DNA of 64,000 bases from Epiperipatus broadwayi. Lineage: Eukaryota; Onychophora; Udeonychophora; Euonychophora; Peripatidae. The notes beneath the pieces were generated by a model. The model did no database searches, was not told where the DNA came from, and saw only the letters and a program-made list of their open reading frames with translations. Location of the stretch: assembly GCA_028023455.1 (NCBI GenBank), contig JAQFVV010012423.1, positions 7,482,269-7,546,268 on the forward strand, in the 5' to 3' direction. This document shows, in pieces, positions 35,840 through 48,440 of this stretch. Position 1 is the first letter of the stretch. Each line of letters opens with the position of its first letter. Both the position numbers and the translations under genes were made by a program.

Positions 35840-37730
35840 TAACGTCAATTGAACAGTCACAGCTTTTTTCCTTTCATCCATAATTTTGTGATAAGAATCA
35901 ATTTGTTTATTTAGCCTCTGACAAGCTTTCGAGTTTCTTTCATCATCTGGATCGATCTTGTGTGTGAGCTCTTATTTTTCCAAGTATATTGAACAGCATC
36001 ATTTCCTTTTCTCCTGCTTCATTTCCATCTTCCTCACATATATGTCGATGTTCAATTTCAAGAAGATCGTCATCAGTTAATGTGATTCCAATAATTCTCT
36101 CACATTTTCTGAATATATTTTGTCAAAGCCGAGGCCTTTTCCAATCATAACTTTTTCAATAATTGTCAACAGGCTCATTGAAACCAAAAAAAGTCATTTG
36201 TGCATTCTGGCAAAAGATACGGCCAGTCTAGTCTTGTGGAACTATCTGTAACTTCTTCCCATGATTTGTGTATGTTATCAACTGCTTGTTTAATATCAAA
36301 TTGTTTCCAAAATTCTTAGAATGATTGAGTTGTCTCCAGTTATAGCTTGAATTGCCTGAGAAAAAGTTCATCTCAAATAATATGCTTTGAAATTTAGAAT
36401 TGACTCCTTGGTCCATAGGTTGTAGTAAAGATATCATATTAGGTGGTAGAAATATAACTCTCACATTGATATTTAAATCGGTGAGAGAAGTGAGATGCCC
36501 AGAGGCATATCTAGAATCAAAAGAACTTTAAAATCTAGATTATTTTCCATGCAATATTTTTTGACTGTCAGACAAAAATGCATAGTGAACCACTCTTAAA
36601 ATAACTGCTTTGTCATCCAAGCCCTTTTATTTGATTTCCAAATTACTGGAAGAGATTGCATGTTAATGCCCTTTGAATGCGCTTGGATTCATTATACGAT
36701 AAATTAGCATTGGTTTCAGTACTTCCAAGTAAAAGTATTAATCTATTTTTAGATACTTTATGACCTGGTGTAGATGCTTCCTTTCTTGCCAAAAATGTTC
36801 TTATTGGTATTTTCTTCCAGAATAAACCAGTTTAGTCAATGTTAAATATTTGATGGCGATCGTAGCCATTTTCTTTATTTTCTTCAATTTTACAAGATAT
36901 TTGTCTGCTGCATCTTTATCAGCATTGGCTACTTCCCTTTTAATTTAACATTTCTTATGCTGGATCGACTTTTAAAATTTTGTGGCCAGCCTTTACTAGC
37001 TGAAAAATATTGAAGTATCCCCTTGGATGTTTTTCTTTTTTCAATGAAGAAAAAAGACTTAAAGCTTTAATCCTGATATTATTTCCACCAGTAAGACTGC
37101 ACTTTTGATTACAATCTTCCAACCATATGAAAAGCAAATCTTCCATTTTAATCACCAACAGACTTCTATTTTTAGTGCATTACATACTTACTGATGCAGA
37201 TGCCATGTTGCCTTTTTCCTGGTAATCACTTTGTTCAAAATGGTATGTATTGTTGATTCACCTAAACTTAATGTTCTGCCAGTGTTAGCTTTGCTTTCAC
37301 CATATATGAAAGCATTCAATAACATTAAGTTTAGTATCCGAAGTGATGAGTTTTCGTTTAGCCCTTTTTTGTGTCCATGTCTATGAAGGGTGATTTAAAA
37401 AGAAAACACTAGGAAAATTTTTTTGATGAGTGTAAGGAATAAGTGTGTCACATGACTAGGCTTGACAAGGGCAACTGAGGTACCCTAAAATGTAAAGTGC
37501 AAATATCGTGCTTCTGGCAGATGCACCTCTAAGCATTTGCTGCTCAAAATAAAGAATGCACTAATCAAATTTTATACCGCATAGTTAAAGGGATGATCTC
37601 AAAAAAATTTTGCGCATTAATTAAATCCGCATTTTTCAAAACTGCGTTAATCAAGGAATCCCTATGTTTCAAAATGTCAACTCCAACATTTGTGTAGCAA
37701 TATTTATTACATTTTGAAGCTTTATATGAG
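35840..37730 (-). mobile_element. Tigger/pogo-like DNA transposon relic
   Basis: Minus-strand frames encode VIFLPPNMISLLQPMDQGV (36460-36400), the conserved DDE-domain block of Tigger/jerky transposases, and MEDLLFIWLEDCNQ plus IRIKALSLFSSLKKE (37143-37020), the CENP-B-like DNA-binding region. An acidic C-terminal segment reads around 36090-35990. About 37560-37670 has GCATTAA..CCGCA motifs like Tigger terminal sequence. Frames are broken; exact ends were not found. Confidence 0.7.
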
Positions 37731-37839
37731 GAAAAACAATTGCAGTCCAATTACAAGATGTGGTCAAGAAGAAGAATAACCAAGACAATTCTTTAGGAGA
37801 TTTCTTATCAAGCTTATGAAAGGATGTTTTCGGTTATGG

Positions 37840-38035
37840 TTTTGAAAAGCAGACCATCTTTGATATTTAATCATAACTCAACTTTTTCTGTGTCCATTTT
37901 TAATCTTGAAAATAGGTTTTCCAAGAAACAAAACCAGGGATTAACAGGTTTTTTTTCATATTAATAATACTGAAGGAGGATATCTAATGAGACTAGGCCA
38001 TTACATTAATTTTAAAATGTGGTCTGCCTTTACTA
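37840..38035. repeat. Possible small inverted-repeat element
   Basis: GCAGACCATCTTT (about 37849) is inverted at AAAATGTGGTCTGC (about 38017-38030). It could be a MITE between the Tigger and mariner relics. Weak. Confidence 0.25.
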
Positions 38036-38264
38036 ATGAACCATATTAACTATAACTTGCCCATTTTGAAAGCATTTGAAAATTCAGATGTACTACTATC
38101 CCAGTGAAAATATGACTGGTTCTCTCTCTAGATTGCTTGCAGAAACTGAATCAATTTGTGTGTTATCTATCTATTTAGCTGTTGCTATTCACAATAAAAA
38201 AATTATGGTGCTTGCATTTTTGGATTATGAATTACAACATGAAATGTGATCATATGTTTCATAC

Positions 38265-39015
38265 TTTGATAGAAAAGCCAAAATGGAACAAAACATCAAC
38301 ATTGAATTTTGTTTTAAATTGGGAAAAACTGCTACTGAAATATTTGAAATGATTTAAACTTTATGGGAGAGAAGTCATAAGTGATTAGAATGGTTTGCAA
38401 GATTTTGTGATGCAGGGAGAATATTGAAGATGATTCATGCCATGTGCATCAAAATAATTAGAAAAAAAAGATACAATTTTCAAACTGTTTAATGTTTCAC
38501 ATTCATTGTGGAACCCATTGATATTCCCAAAACCATGGGCCATTGTAATTCAATGGAAGAGTTAGAATGGGTGGTGTGTTTTGTGCAACACTTGTTGAAA
38601 GTCAACCAAAAAAATACCAAGAGGATCATTGCAGTGACATAAAGAACTACAGATCCAGAATTCTTGTCAAACATTGTAATGAGTAATTAAATAAACTGTT
38701 TCCAAAATAAGCCATCAATCAAGCATCAGAGTGGTGATTGGAGATTGCCAGAAGGGAAAACAAAAAAAAATGTGAATGTAAAAGAGCAAATCAAAACATT
38801 ACTCATTGTTTTTTTTTTATTCTAAAAATATTGTGAATGCATTCCTGAAGATCACATAATAAATGCTAACAACTATTTGGATATTTGTAAGTCAAAATTT
38901 TGTGCAAATGATCTGAGCATTGCAATCAAAATTTTTAAGCATTGTTGTGTTTGATTCCTTACCCTATTCTGATTTACTCCCCCTGAGTTGGATATTTTGA
39001 AAATTAAAGTTGATC
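38265..39015 (+). mobile_element. mariner-like transposase relic (HTH_48 type)
   Basis: About 38283-38460 encodes EQNINIEFCFKLGKTATEIFE..WFARFCDAGR, the N-terminal helix-turn-helix of mariner/SETMAR-like transposases. About 38770-39010 encodes QIKTLLIVFF..IINANNYLDI..FTPPELDILKIK, matching the DDE-domain order VKxMLIxFFD..INADxYLE..YSPDL. The middle is badly degraded and several stops are present. Confidence 0.65.
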
Positions 39016-39499
39016 ATGAAAGTTGTTTTTGACAAAAGTATGAAATACTGAAACAGACAGATCGAAGAACCGATCTTCGTTTCATGTGTTTTTAAGTACG
39101 GTAATTCGAACTACTATCCGCCCGCAGTGAGATTTGTCTATTTTCAGTCATAATAAAAAAATTAGTTATATATATTATGTTTTGTAAATAAATATGTAAG
39201 GTTCCGTATATAAATGTCACAAACCATGAAATAATATTCGTGTGTGCGTGGTTTGTGAATTTGTATCAATTTAATTTAAAGTTCATTGCGGGCGTATTTG
39301 TTTAAATTTTAGCTTTTTGTAAAATTATACAAAGTCGTTTAAAAATACTGATCAAAAGTCACATCAGTGTTTTTAATTAAAATCTAAATTGCAAAATGTA
39401 CAGAGTAATTAAATTGTATTCGAAATTAGTTAAGGAATTTATATGTGTAATTACTGAGTCAATTTAAAAATTGCGTATTAAAGTAAAAGATTGCTGGAA

Positions 39500-41080
39500 A
39501 CGGAACAATAAAAAGGATAATTGAGATTGTATGGTCAAGCTGAATGGCTGGAGGCTGGAAAAAGTAGGCGGAGCCTAAAAACAAAAATCAGGCGGAAAGG
39601 TCAACTGTGGCGATCTTAGAGAAAACTAACATTCTAACTTTTGACGTGGTTGAGAGTAGATAGTCTCAAGACAGCACAACAGTTGCTAGAGAAATCGCTA
39701 CCACTCTTGTTAAGAAGTCCACCAGTAAACCGTAATGTCGATGGGCTAAGTGCCAGGAGCTGATCTCTGTCCTACCAATTTGAATCTTCGTGCCGCTGTC
39801 TGATCATGCTTTACGTGTTTCAAAATTTCCAGCTTCCAATCTCCAAATTGACTATGCCTTTCAAGTAAATTTCAAATGCGCGCCTACGTTCATCAGAAAT
39901 ACCATCGTGAGAAGCCAAGCCGGATGAAGAAAGAAGGGTAACTGTGTTACATGAACTTTTAACTTTCTCCCGAGCTTAATGTTATAGTTAATCTGTCACT
40001 CAAATTAATCACATGTAAGTTTTGTTTCTTTTATAATGCTACTTTTTAAAACCTGTCAGTAAATTTTCTTTTCTCTTTTTCCTCCGCTCTAGTCTTTAGA
40101 AGATAATTTATAAATATTGTACCTAATAATAATAATTCAAATGAATACATTTATATGTTTTTTGTAACTTATTCTATAAACAAACGATGCCAATAGAAAT
40201 ATTTCCCAACTCTGTTTAAAGCTAATTTATAATATTGATTGTAGTTATTTTCAAAGTAAGTTCGTTTTTTTTTTTGAATTAAAGATTATTTCCTATATTG
40301 AGTTGGCAGATATTAGATCACTTTATTATTCTCCTTTATTTTTGTCATACTATTGTAACCTATCTTTCAATCTTAAATATGTAAAATGGTTTTAAAGTTT
40401 TATCATCTTGTTGCCTACATGAAATGAGAAATAATTCTCAGTGTATAATTTGTTACTATCGCTACCGCCTGTACAACCTGAGGGGTTAGGGGTTTCAGAG
40501 TAAACTTAATTAGTCATTGCTTTCGCGGTCAGTTTGATTCCGCCATGTTTTATTGGAATAGTTATATCAGCCTGTTGCGTAGAGATAGACGAATAGATTA
40601 TTTAGGTTTTGTGTAATTCCGTTTCAAATCAACTTCAAGCACTCGTCCTCGATGACTGTGGCAATGCCTTTCCTTCGCCGAAGTTGGCGTCTCGCCGTAC
40701 TACCATATGGGAAAGAAAGCAATTCTTTTCCAGGTAATCTCTTGGATCACCGGGTTCGAAATGATCCCGGCTGGTTGTAGTGTCCCGGATCTACTTGGGG
40801 GCATTAAGCCTTGTCAAAGTACAAGCCGCCCGGTATTCCGTTGATGCACCGCAAGTGATTACTGTAGGGCTCCTTAATCTAGGCAACCACTAGTACATCA
40901 ATCTTAGATATCATATTTATGCGAAGCCACCTCCAACTATTCGTATACGCAACGGCTCGAATCTATTCGAATAAAATAACTTAATAAAAAAATAGTAGAT
41001 AAATATTTTCAATGCCCCAAATACTCTGATTCCCTTAGCCACCCGTCAATCATTTAACTACACCGATATTGGCATGAGTT
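39500..41080. other. CpG-rich block of unknown nature
   Basis: 39500-39960 and 40440-40960 hold dozens of CpG dinucleotides and are clearly more GC-rich than their surroundings, where CpG is rare. There is no long ORF. A purine-rich GATGAAGAAAGAAGG followed by GTAACT at about 39925-39946 could be an exon end with a splice donor. CCGGGTTCGAAATGATCCCGG at about 40759-40779 is a short palindromic arm. Candidates: an unmethylated promoter/first-exon region, or a recent GC-rich insertion. Confidence 0.4.
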
Positions 41081-41344
41081 TGTTTACCAGGTAAAATGAT
41101 TACTAAAGAGAATCTCTATGGAAGTCTTACCGTACTTTTGAATAATATTTGTTAATGCTTTCTATTTATTATTAAACAATTTATTTAATCTAATTTTGTG
41201 TCTCCCACCTCATTACTCTCGAAGTCTATTTCGTCACTTACTGTCTGTATCGGCAACTTAAATATATACATTACATTAATGACCGTACCAATATCCAGAG
41301 TATAATAGATCTATATATAATTAACTGTAAGTAATTTAGTCTGT

Positions 41345-41525
41345 GTTCTGAGTTGAGCTAGTAAAGGGATAACCCCGTGCTGTTGTAAAGTCATCATCGG
41401 TTGGTCATACCGGGGTTTGGGTTTGAATTTAGTTGGCGTTTTGGAATTTATTCTTAAACGTGGACTGGGTTTGAACTCGGGTACTGTGTATGAGTAAGCG
41501 TGGTGGATTTATACCGGTACAATAC
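41345..41525 (+). mobile_element. tRNA-derived SINE-like element, copy A
   Basis: TTGAGCTAGTAAAGGG (A-box-like) is followed by GGGTTTGAATTTAGTT and a second B-box-like GGGTTTGAACTCGGG. The same motif order occurs on the minus strand at 50.57-50.37 kb. Class and ends are uncertain. Confidence 0.4.
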
Positions 41526-41551
41526 ATTTTCAGAAATTATGATCTAGACAG

Positions 41552-41772
41552 ATAACATTAAATTTTTTGTGTTGAATAGCTAAACTATGACATCATGTAA
41601 CACAAATTTTGCAGACAATTTGGAAAGAGAATAATCACCTTTTCATTAAGACATTGATGAATGATAACCTTAAATTTTTTGTGCTGAATAGCTAAACTAT
41701 GACATCATGTAACAAATTTTGCAGACAATTTGGAAAGAGAATAATCACCTTTTCATTAAGACATTGATGAAA
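41552..41772 (+). repeat. Tandem duplication, 112-bp unit, two copies
   Basis: Unit 1 is 41552-41663 and unit 2 is 41664-41772. They differ by a 2-base deletion and a few substitutions. Each contains GACATCATGTAAC and a ...TTTTGCAGACAATTTGG core. No coding frame. Confidence 0.85.
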
Positions 41773-42381
41773 TATTTGGCTAATTAAAGCTTCCGCCAAC
41801 AAAATTTAGATTAATAAAAAAAAAATTAAGACAATCAAGAAAATGCATCTACTATGAATAGCTAAATTACTTTTACAAAATATTTTCTGAACCTGAATCT
41901 AAATTTAGCAACATCTATATTTTACCAGCAAACCATATATACTAGTCAATTATTTTATAACTTCTAAATATCTTATTATAATCATGTTTTTGGACAGATA
42001 TTTAAGAAAATGTTTTGGAAAGCAGAGTCATGATCAAAAATACTTAGAGACTTAAATTTAAATATATTTATTTTTCTAAGAATCTTTGAAGATATATTAA
42101 ATGCATTTAATGTTTTTTTGTTTTTTTTAAATAAGTTGGTATGACTGGTATGTGGATCTTTGTTCTAACTATATTCAACTCTTTGCTAAATGTTTATTCT
42201 CAAAACAATGTTCACACAAAAAAAAAGTAATGACAGTGAATCATTTAATGTCCAATCACTTTTACATGCTGAAGGTGACAATTTATGAAATAATCCATTA
42301 AAGTCACGACTCTTATTATGCTTTTTAACGCGTACAAAATTTCTTTATAATCAAATAAATTGTTAAATAATGGATTTTTTT

Positions 42382-42460
42382 TATCAGCCGGGAAGCGAAC
42401 CCGTTAACCCAGGACAACCGCTTGTAAAGCAGCTGTCGCTGACCTCTCGACCACCAATTA
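42382..42460 (-). mobile_element. tRNA-derived SINE head or tRNA pseudogene
   Basis: On the minus strand: GGTCGAGAGGTCAGCGAC (D arm), an anticodon-like arm with loop TTTACAA closed by AGCTGC/GCGGTT, then a T arm CGGGTTCGCTTCCCG with a perfect B-box-like core. A longer variable region precedes the T arm. The acceptor stem does not pair, which argues against a functional tRNA. Confidence 0.55.
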
Positions 42461-42469
42461 TTGTAATCT

Positions 42470-45400
42470 TTTTTAAAGCAACAAATACATTATTTAAATC
42501 ACTTATTGTTTATTGATTACAAACTGATATTAATGAATTAAAATTATGATTCAAATTTCAAAATATGTATTATTGGAATAATATGATAAAATTTGAAGTA
42601 TACTTATTCTGTAAAAACTAATTATTTAAAGGTTTGCCATTGTATCTTCACCAAATACTTATTTAGAATAGTGTTTTTCAATCTGATTTTTGTAAGAATA
42701 TGAAGTGTCTATAAATGAATATTAGTAGAGTGAAGTAATTTTTATAGGAATTGGTTTCTATCAGTAAAAGTTACTGACACACATTTTAAACACAGCGAAA
42801 GAAAAAAACAAAGCATTGTCTTTAAACAATTATTTTGAAAACCTACTTCAAAGATGGAAAATCTTTAGAAATATCTGATTCTTTCAGTGGTACTCTTGAA
42901 AATATTATTTATAAGATATTCTTCTACAAGCAAGTTTTTTTCCCTAGCATTATGGAAGGGGGGAAATGGTAATTTATTCCAAGAAATGATAATTTAAACA
43001 TTTAATAATTCTTTACTATCAGCAACATTGACACAAGATTCTCAGAAAACAATACTAAGGTCTTAACAATTATATCAGTCTTACTACTGACACCTCACTT
43101 ATAGTTGTAAATTTCAGTATAAGCCAACTTCCATTGAAAAAGGAGATTTAATGAAGTTCAACTAATAAATTTGATGAGTAAAGTTTTGCCTACAGCATCC
43201 ACTGAAAGATTTTATAAAATATAACTACATTCATTCTTAAAATAAGTTCATAACTGAGTTCTTGTTATTGTAAGAAATAATGTATAAACTGTATTTAAAA
43301 ACCATGTAATATCATGTGGTTGAGTGTTAGTATTCATTCATTTATAGTTAAAATCTTCAAAGTGCATGTGCAACAGTGTAATGCTGTGTTAAATATTACA
43401 GTTTACAAACATCGCGCTATAAAAAATGATTTATTTACTTATTTTTTTAAGCATCTTAATGAGATTATATTTATTAGTGTTGTTTTTCCTTGAATAATTT
43501 TATGCTACTTTAAATGAAAAATTTAGATAAATTTAAGTATAACATGTATTTCACATCTAAATATCACATAACCATCTATAGATTACATATTATTAGTTCA
43601 AATCATTCATTGGATATATTTTATTCTTTTTGTATGTAAATAAATGTTTTGGAGGGCAGATATGTGTGCAGATGTGTATGTATTCTCATATATGCTAATT
43701 GTGATATTTTATTCTGTTTATATTCTATTAATAATTTAATTTATTGTTAATATGAAAATTATAATGTATTGCAAATATCTGTTTTACATATAATCTTTAT
43801 TGTACAATAATTCCTGGTGTTTATGATATTAGTTTAAGCCTTGGAATATTAAATTTCATAAATAGTAATGTCAGATAGATGCATAAGCATTTTAAACATG
43901 TATATGTAGAATGTACACATATACAAAACAATTTTATTTAAAAACTATATACATTAAAATAATGAATAAAAATTGGATAAACCATAATTAACAACTATAG
44001 TTAATAAAGTTAATGTTATATCATTTTTTAAATCTTATTTTATCTTTTCTATTAATAAATGAAGTAATATCCCTCTTGAAGGACAAAAAATAAAGCTATA
44101 TCCTTAACATTCTTTAAAAAAAGATGCAATATTAAATTTAAAAATTCAAGTTATTTTAGTGAAAAAAACTTACATCAACCTTTTGATATTATTTTACTAC
44201 AGCATTTTCAATGTGATGTGTAACTGTATGTATTGATTAAATATGTTTTTAAAATAAAATGATCAAAAATTTGAACATATAATTTATTATGGATAATTTG
44301 ACTAATTCAAATACTGTTATCTAAATTAACAAATGTGAGTAAGTTAGAAGGTAATAGTGACTTAAAAATTATACACATAACTGCTATATGATTTGTACTT
44401 AGATTGCAAAAAATATCTGACGGTCATAAATTTTTAAATAAAAAAGTGTAAACAGAATCTTTGAAACAATTACTATTAGATTATGCTTATTTGGATAAAT
44501 TTGAGATTAGTTTAAATGGAATATTAAAAGTACCCAGTGATTATATTAATCACTCTAATATTCATTTAAAATCATTGAGTGTTTTTCTCATAAAAAGTAT
44601 GATACTTCTACAACTTTAGAGTGCTGTTTTACCATTATTATAACTCATACTAGCATAGAATTTTTTTAATATTATCAAGTCAGCCTTGCTTTTATTGATT
44701 TTTTTAGTTAAAAAAAAATCTGAAGAGATCAGTATTTTATGGAAAGTCAGCAAATATCAATTGTCTTGACTCAAGTGTCTTTTAAGGAAAAATTTATTTA
44801 AATGCATTCTATTCTTTTTGATGGTGCTTCTTGTGAAACTCATTACTTTAACATTATTATTTATCATAATTGATATGGTATTAATTTTTTTCAAATATTT
44901 TAATAATTATAAAGTAAATATCAGATTTTAAAGCAGAATTGGATAGATTTATCATAAATCTTTTGTTCATTCACATTAAATAAAAAAACTTAAAATGTAA
45001 TTCATTAATTTTCTAAAAGTGCTTATATTACCTTAGTTGATAGCATTTATTGATAGATTGTTCTTATTTACAAGTCAGTTTTTAAATATTTAAAAAGGTT
45101 GAATGTGATTTTTTAGAATATTCATTTATACAATTAAAAACAAATCAAGTTCAATTTATTGAGTTTTAATATAAATTAAAGATTTTATACAGAAGTGAAG
45201 GGCTGAGCATTTTCAAAAACTTCCATCAGATATAACAACAGATAATGTCTAATTATTAAAGGATTAAACAATAAAAAAAAAAAAACAGAACAATAGTAAT
45301 ATAAATATATGACTCCACAATATTAAATAATAAAGTATCGGAATAATATATTTTAAAACGTGAACTATTGCAAAAAAAAAATGGAAGTATGTAATTTAGT

Positions 45401-45620
45401 GATCATGGCACAACTAATGAAAGGGGTTTTTATGAAACTGCACCTGTGAGACTTGTATTATCATAGTTTACTATTCGGAATTTGATTATTATGTAAGATA
45501 ATATCTCATTTAAATAATGGAGTGCTTAATGGTTAACAGAAACAGTAATCTACATGCACCATACACATATATATGAAATTGTAAACATATACAAATAAAT
45601 GAAATACAATTAATATACTT
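42470..45620. other. AT-rich non-coding stretch
   Basis: No coding sequence was recognised. It includes one copy of the ATCGCGCTATA motif at about 43410-43422, shared with 45.7 kb. Confidence 0.5.
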
Positions 45621-45630
45621 AAGATAAGTA

Positions 45631-45735
45631 TATAATCTAAAATATTAATAAGCTGATACACATGCGCTTTGCAGATGTCACTATATTGGCTTATTAATAT
45701 TATAGATTATAAACAAAAACATCGCGCTATATAAA
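45631..45735 (+). repeat. Mini hairpin plus ATCGCGCTATA motif
   Basis: Arms 45631-45653 and 45689-45711 are inverted copies with one mismatch in 23. They are followed by AAACATCGCGCTATATAAAA. The same terminal motif occurs at about 43405-43426 and, as CATGCGCTATATAAAA, at about 58204-58219, each after TTAC-ending sequence with inverted-repeat character. Probably one small MITE-like family. Confidence 0.45.
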
Positions 45736-46219
45736 AAAAAAAAAAATCTTGTTAAGATAAGTATGTAATTTTTGCCCTAAAATATTTGTCTGAAATTTAA
45801 ATTATCTGCGATTAATATATTAGCAGTTCTGTGAAAAGTAGAAAAGCATTATTTATATGTATCAGTGTAAATATATAATTTGGTTTATTGAGAAATAATA
45901 ATAAATACATGCATGCCCCATTTAGTGGCTGACCTTTATGGGAGGATTCAACATAGTGATCATCATCAATTTGTTCCTACTATTTTGATTTAGAACAGAT
46001 TTTTTACTATAACAATTGTAAAAAAAATTTCAATTTTTTTTTTGAAAACTTATTTTGAAAATGATGACTATTTTGTAAAATTGGTGATGTCACTGAATAG
46101 TGACTTATACATAGTTTATTCATTATATACAATATAGTATATAATATTACAGTATACACTATTTTGATTATAAAATTAAAATACGATTAATGTACAGTAT
46201 TTTACTTAATTTTTATCCA

Positions 46220-47130
46220 GTGTCCTGAGATAATGCATTCATTAATGACATTCAAAGTAAATTTTAATGACTAAAAAAAAGTGCTTTATTCACTACAATA
46301 AGTAATCAAAAGGCTATTTTGATGATGCATAACAAGCAAATGTACTAATATTATATTTTAAAATGTGTACATTAGCTTAAAAACTGCATATTCACTCACT
46401 TTTATGGATTAAAATTCTTCCTGATGGTAATTTGTTTGCAGCAAAAATTATCATTCTAATTTTAAAATTTAATTACTGTAATTGCAAATTATTTTAACAA
46501 AAAAAATCTTGTGCATTATACAAATTAATAATTTAATTGATCAAAGTTACTAAATATAATATCATTTATGATACAGTATTTGCTTAATTTTACAGGAGAC
46601 ATTATTACAAAGATAAAAAGTTACAATGCCAAAGTTCATTACTATACTATTAATAATTAATTTTAAATTGTGTGCTATATCAACTAATTTTGAATTAAAA
46701 TTTTTCAGTCAAATTAAAATTGCTATTGTAAATCTAAAATATTTTCAGTAAAAGTGAGGGGAGGGGATGATTTCATGAATTATGCCATTAATAATCAACT
46801 TTATGTGATCAAATGTTACTAAATCTAAATTAATATTTACTTGTTAAATTTTAAATCATAATTTCATATATTTGTTTCAGACATATCTGAGACAATGGTG
46901 ACATTATCGCAAAGTTAAAAAATTATAGTACTGAAAAAATATAAATTTCATTCACTATAAAAATAAAAATAAATTTTGATAATATATTTTTAATAATATA
47001 TTCACTGAAATATTCAATTGAGGAATTTTAAATTTCAGTCAAATGAAAACTGCTATTATCATAAATATATTTTTTGTAAAAGAAAAGAAATGAAAGGAGG
47101 CACATAATGTGTGCATTATACTAGATCATT
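46220..47130 (+). repeat. Diverged long-period tandem repeat (about 300-365 bp)
   Basis: A recurring order is seen: a GAGAYAWTGNTGACATTA-like block (about 46224, 46596 and 46888), then A/T-rich sequence, then TTTCAGTCAAAT followed by AAAACTGCTATTRT (46707 and 47033). A related stretch (AAATGGCTACY.., TCTGCATAGTAYATA..) occurs at 47135-47290 and 53535-53640. Alignment by eye only. Confidence 0.35.
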
Positions 47131-47654
47131 CCCAAAAAATGGCTACTGTGCACAATAAAATGTAATATGTACAGGCAAAAAAAAAAAAAACGCAGCTAGT
47201 ATATTTATATATTAAGTGCCATTTATTTAAATCTGCATAGTATATACAATAAAAAAAAGTCATAAATTCTGAATATTTAAATAAATGGATAACAGGCATT
47301 TTAGGATGTAGAGAATTTTCTATAAAAAATACAGATAGTATTATAAACAAATTAAGCATACATATTATAACAGAGCTGGGTTCAGACCCTATTCTAAGGC
47401 ATAGGACGATACCAGTGAGCATATATATATACTCAATCAAAAGTAATATGTTAAATTTTTTTTTTCATTGTTGTTTTGTATGCGTGTGTGTATATATTGT
47501 AAACGGGTAAATAAAAATAGATTGAAGCATAAGAGGGATGGGGGGTTAAATGATTTGTGCTCTTGTATTTTGTTTAGAGGCGCATGTATTTATCTTGCTG
47601 CATGGGTGAATAAATGTAATAGATTCATAAAAATAAGAAAATTTATATGGCCAA

Positions 47655-47920
47655 GCGTTAATTCCAAAATGGATGACTAAGGAAAGAATTTACAAAAAAA
47701 GAAAAATAAGTTAATTGCAAAGAAAGAAGTAGAAAAGTTATAGATTGTTATCTTAAGGAATAAAGCTATTTTAGTTGAAGGGAAATTGTTTCCAAGATGG
47801 ATGACGAAAGACACAAATTCTAAAAGAAGTTAATTGAAAATAAAGAATTCAAAATGTGTAGATCGCTATCTCGAGACAAAGCCGTTTTAATTAAAAATGA
47901 AAATGTTATAAAGAAAAGAA
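47655..47920 (+). repeat. Diverged tandem duplication, about 135-bp unit
   Basis: Two units share the order TTCCAARATGGATGAC, AAGTTAATTG, AAARAAT, TAGATYGYTATCT, AARGCYRTTTTARTT. The first is at about 47655-47788 and the second at about 47789-47920. It lies directly upstream of the second CpG-rich block. Confidence 0.5.
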
Positions 47921-48109
47921 AATTATAAATAAAAGACAATGAATGTGGATCTCAAGGTATAATTGAAATTCCTGAACATATAAAAAAAGAAAAGTTATTA
48001 AAAGGTTTTCTATTGGAAAACCACGTGGTTTCATTAAAAAGAAGAGAGGAAACAATAGCACTTTTAATAAGAGTTTGAAAGCTGAACTTTGAAGAAGGAT
48101 TCTAGAACT

Positions 48110-48440
48110 GTTACTGCCATGAGCAGGATTGAAGAAAAATTAGTTAAAAATTATATATCTTGGTCAATCATGAACAGGCTAGAATAAAGGACAAGAATGA
48201 GCTGGGCTCTGCCATCCATCCTGCGGAAGTACTACGGTTGGTTGCTGTCCATGTAGGAGCGAAGCCCTTCCTAAATTACAGAAAGAACAACATTCATCGA
48301 ACGCCATTGATCGTGCCTTGCGGAATCCACGGAGGACTACAAAAAGAAAGAAATCACTTATTCACTACATCGCAGCACGAAGCCAGTGAAAATTACCATT
48401 CATCTACACCCAGATGAGATAAAGCAAGGTAACTCAAATA
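48110..48440 (+). other. GC-richer block ending in a candidate splice donor
   Basis: It holds an 85-codon open frame (48160-48417) that I do not recognise. CpG content is raised. The block ends AAGCAAG|GTAACT at about 48430, a good donor match, which resembles the end of the 39.9-kb block. It could be a 5' exon of a spliced transcript, coding or not. No product is proposed. Confidence 0.35.

Noticed and set aside
42382-42460. Functional tRNA gene
   Set aside because: D, anticodon and T arms can be drawn, but the acceptor ends do not pair and the variable region is unusual, so it was listed as a SINE head or pseudogene.
47126-47440. 104-codon minus-strand frame, hydrophobic
   Set aside because: Low-complexity sequence over A-rich runs and a diverged repeat; no domain, no splice or start context, and related sequence at 53.5 kb is not open.
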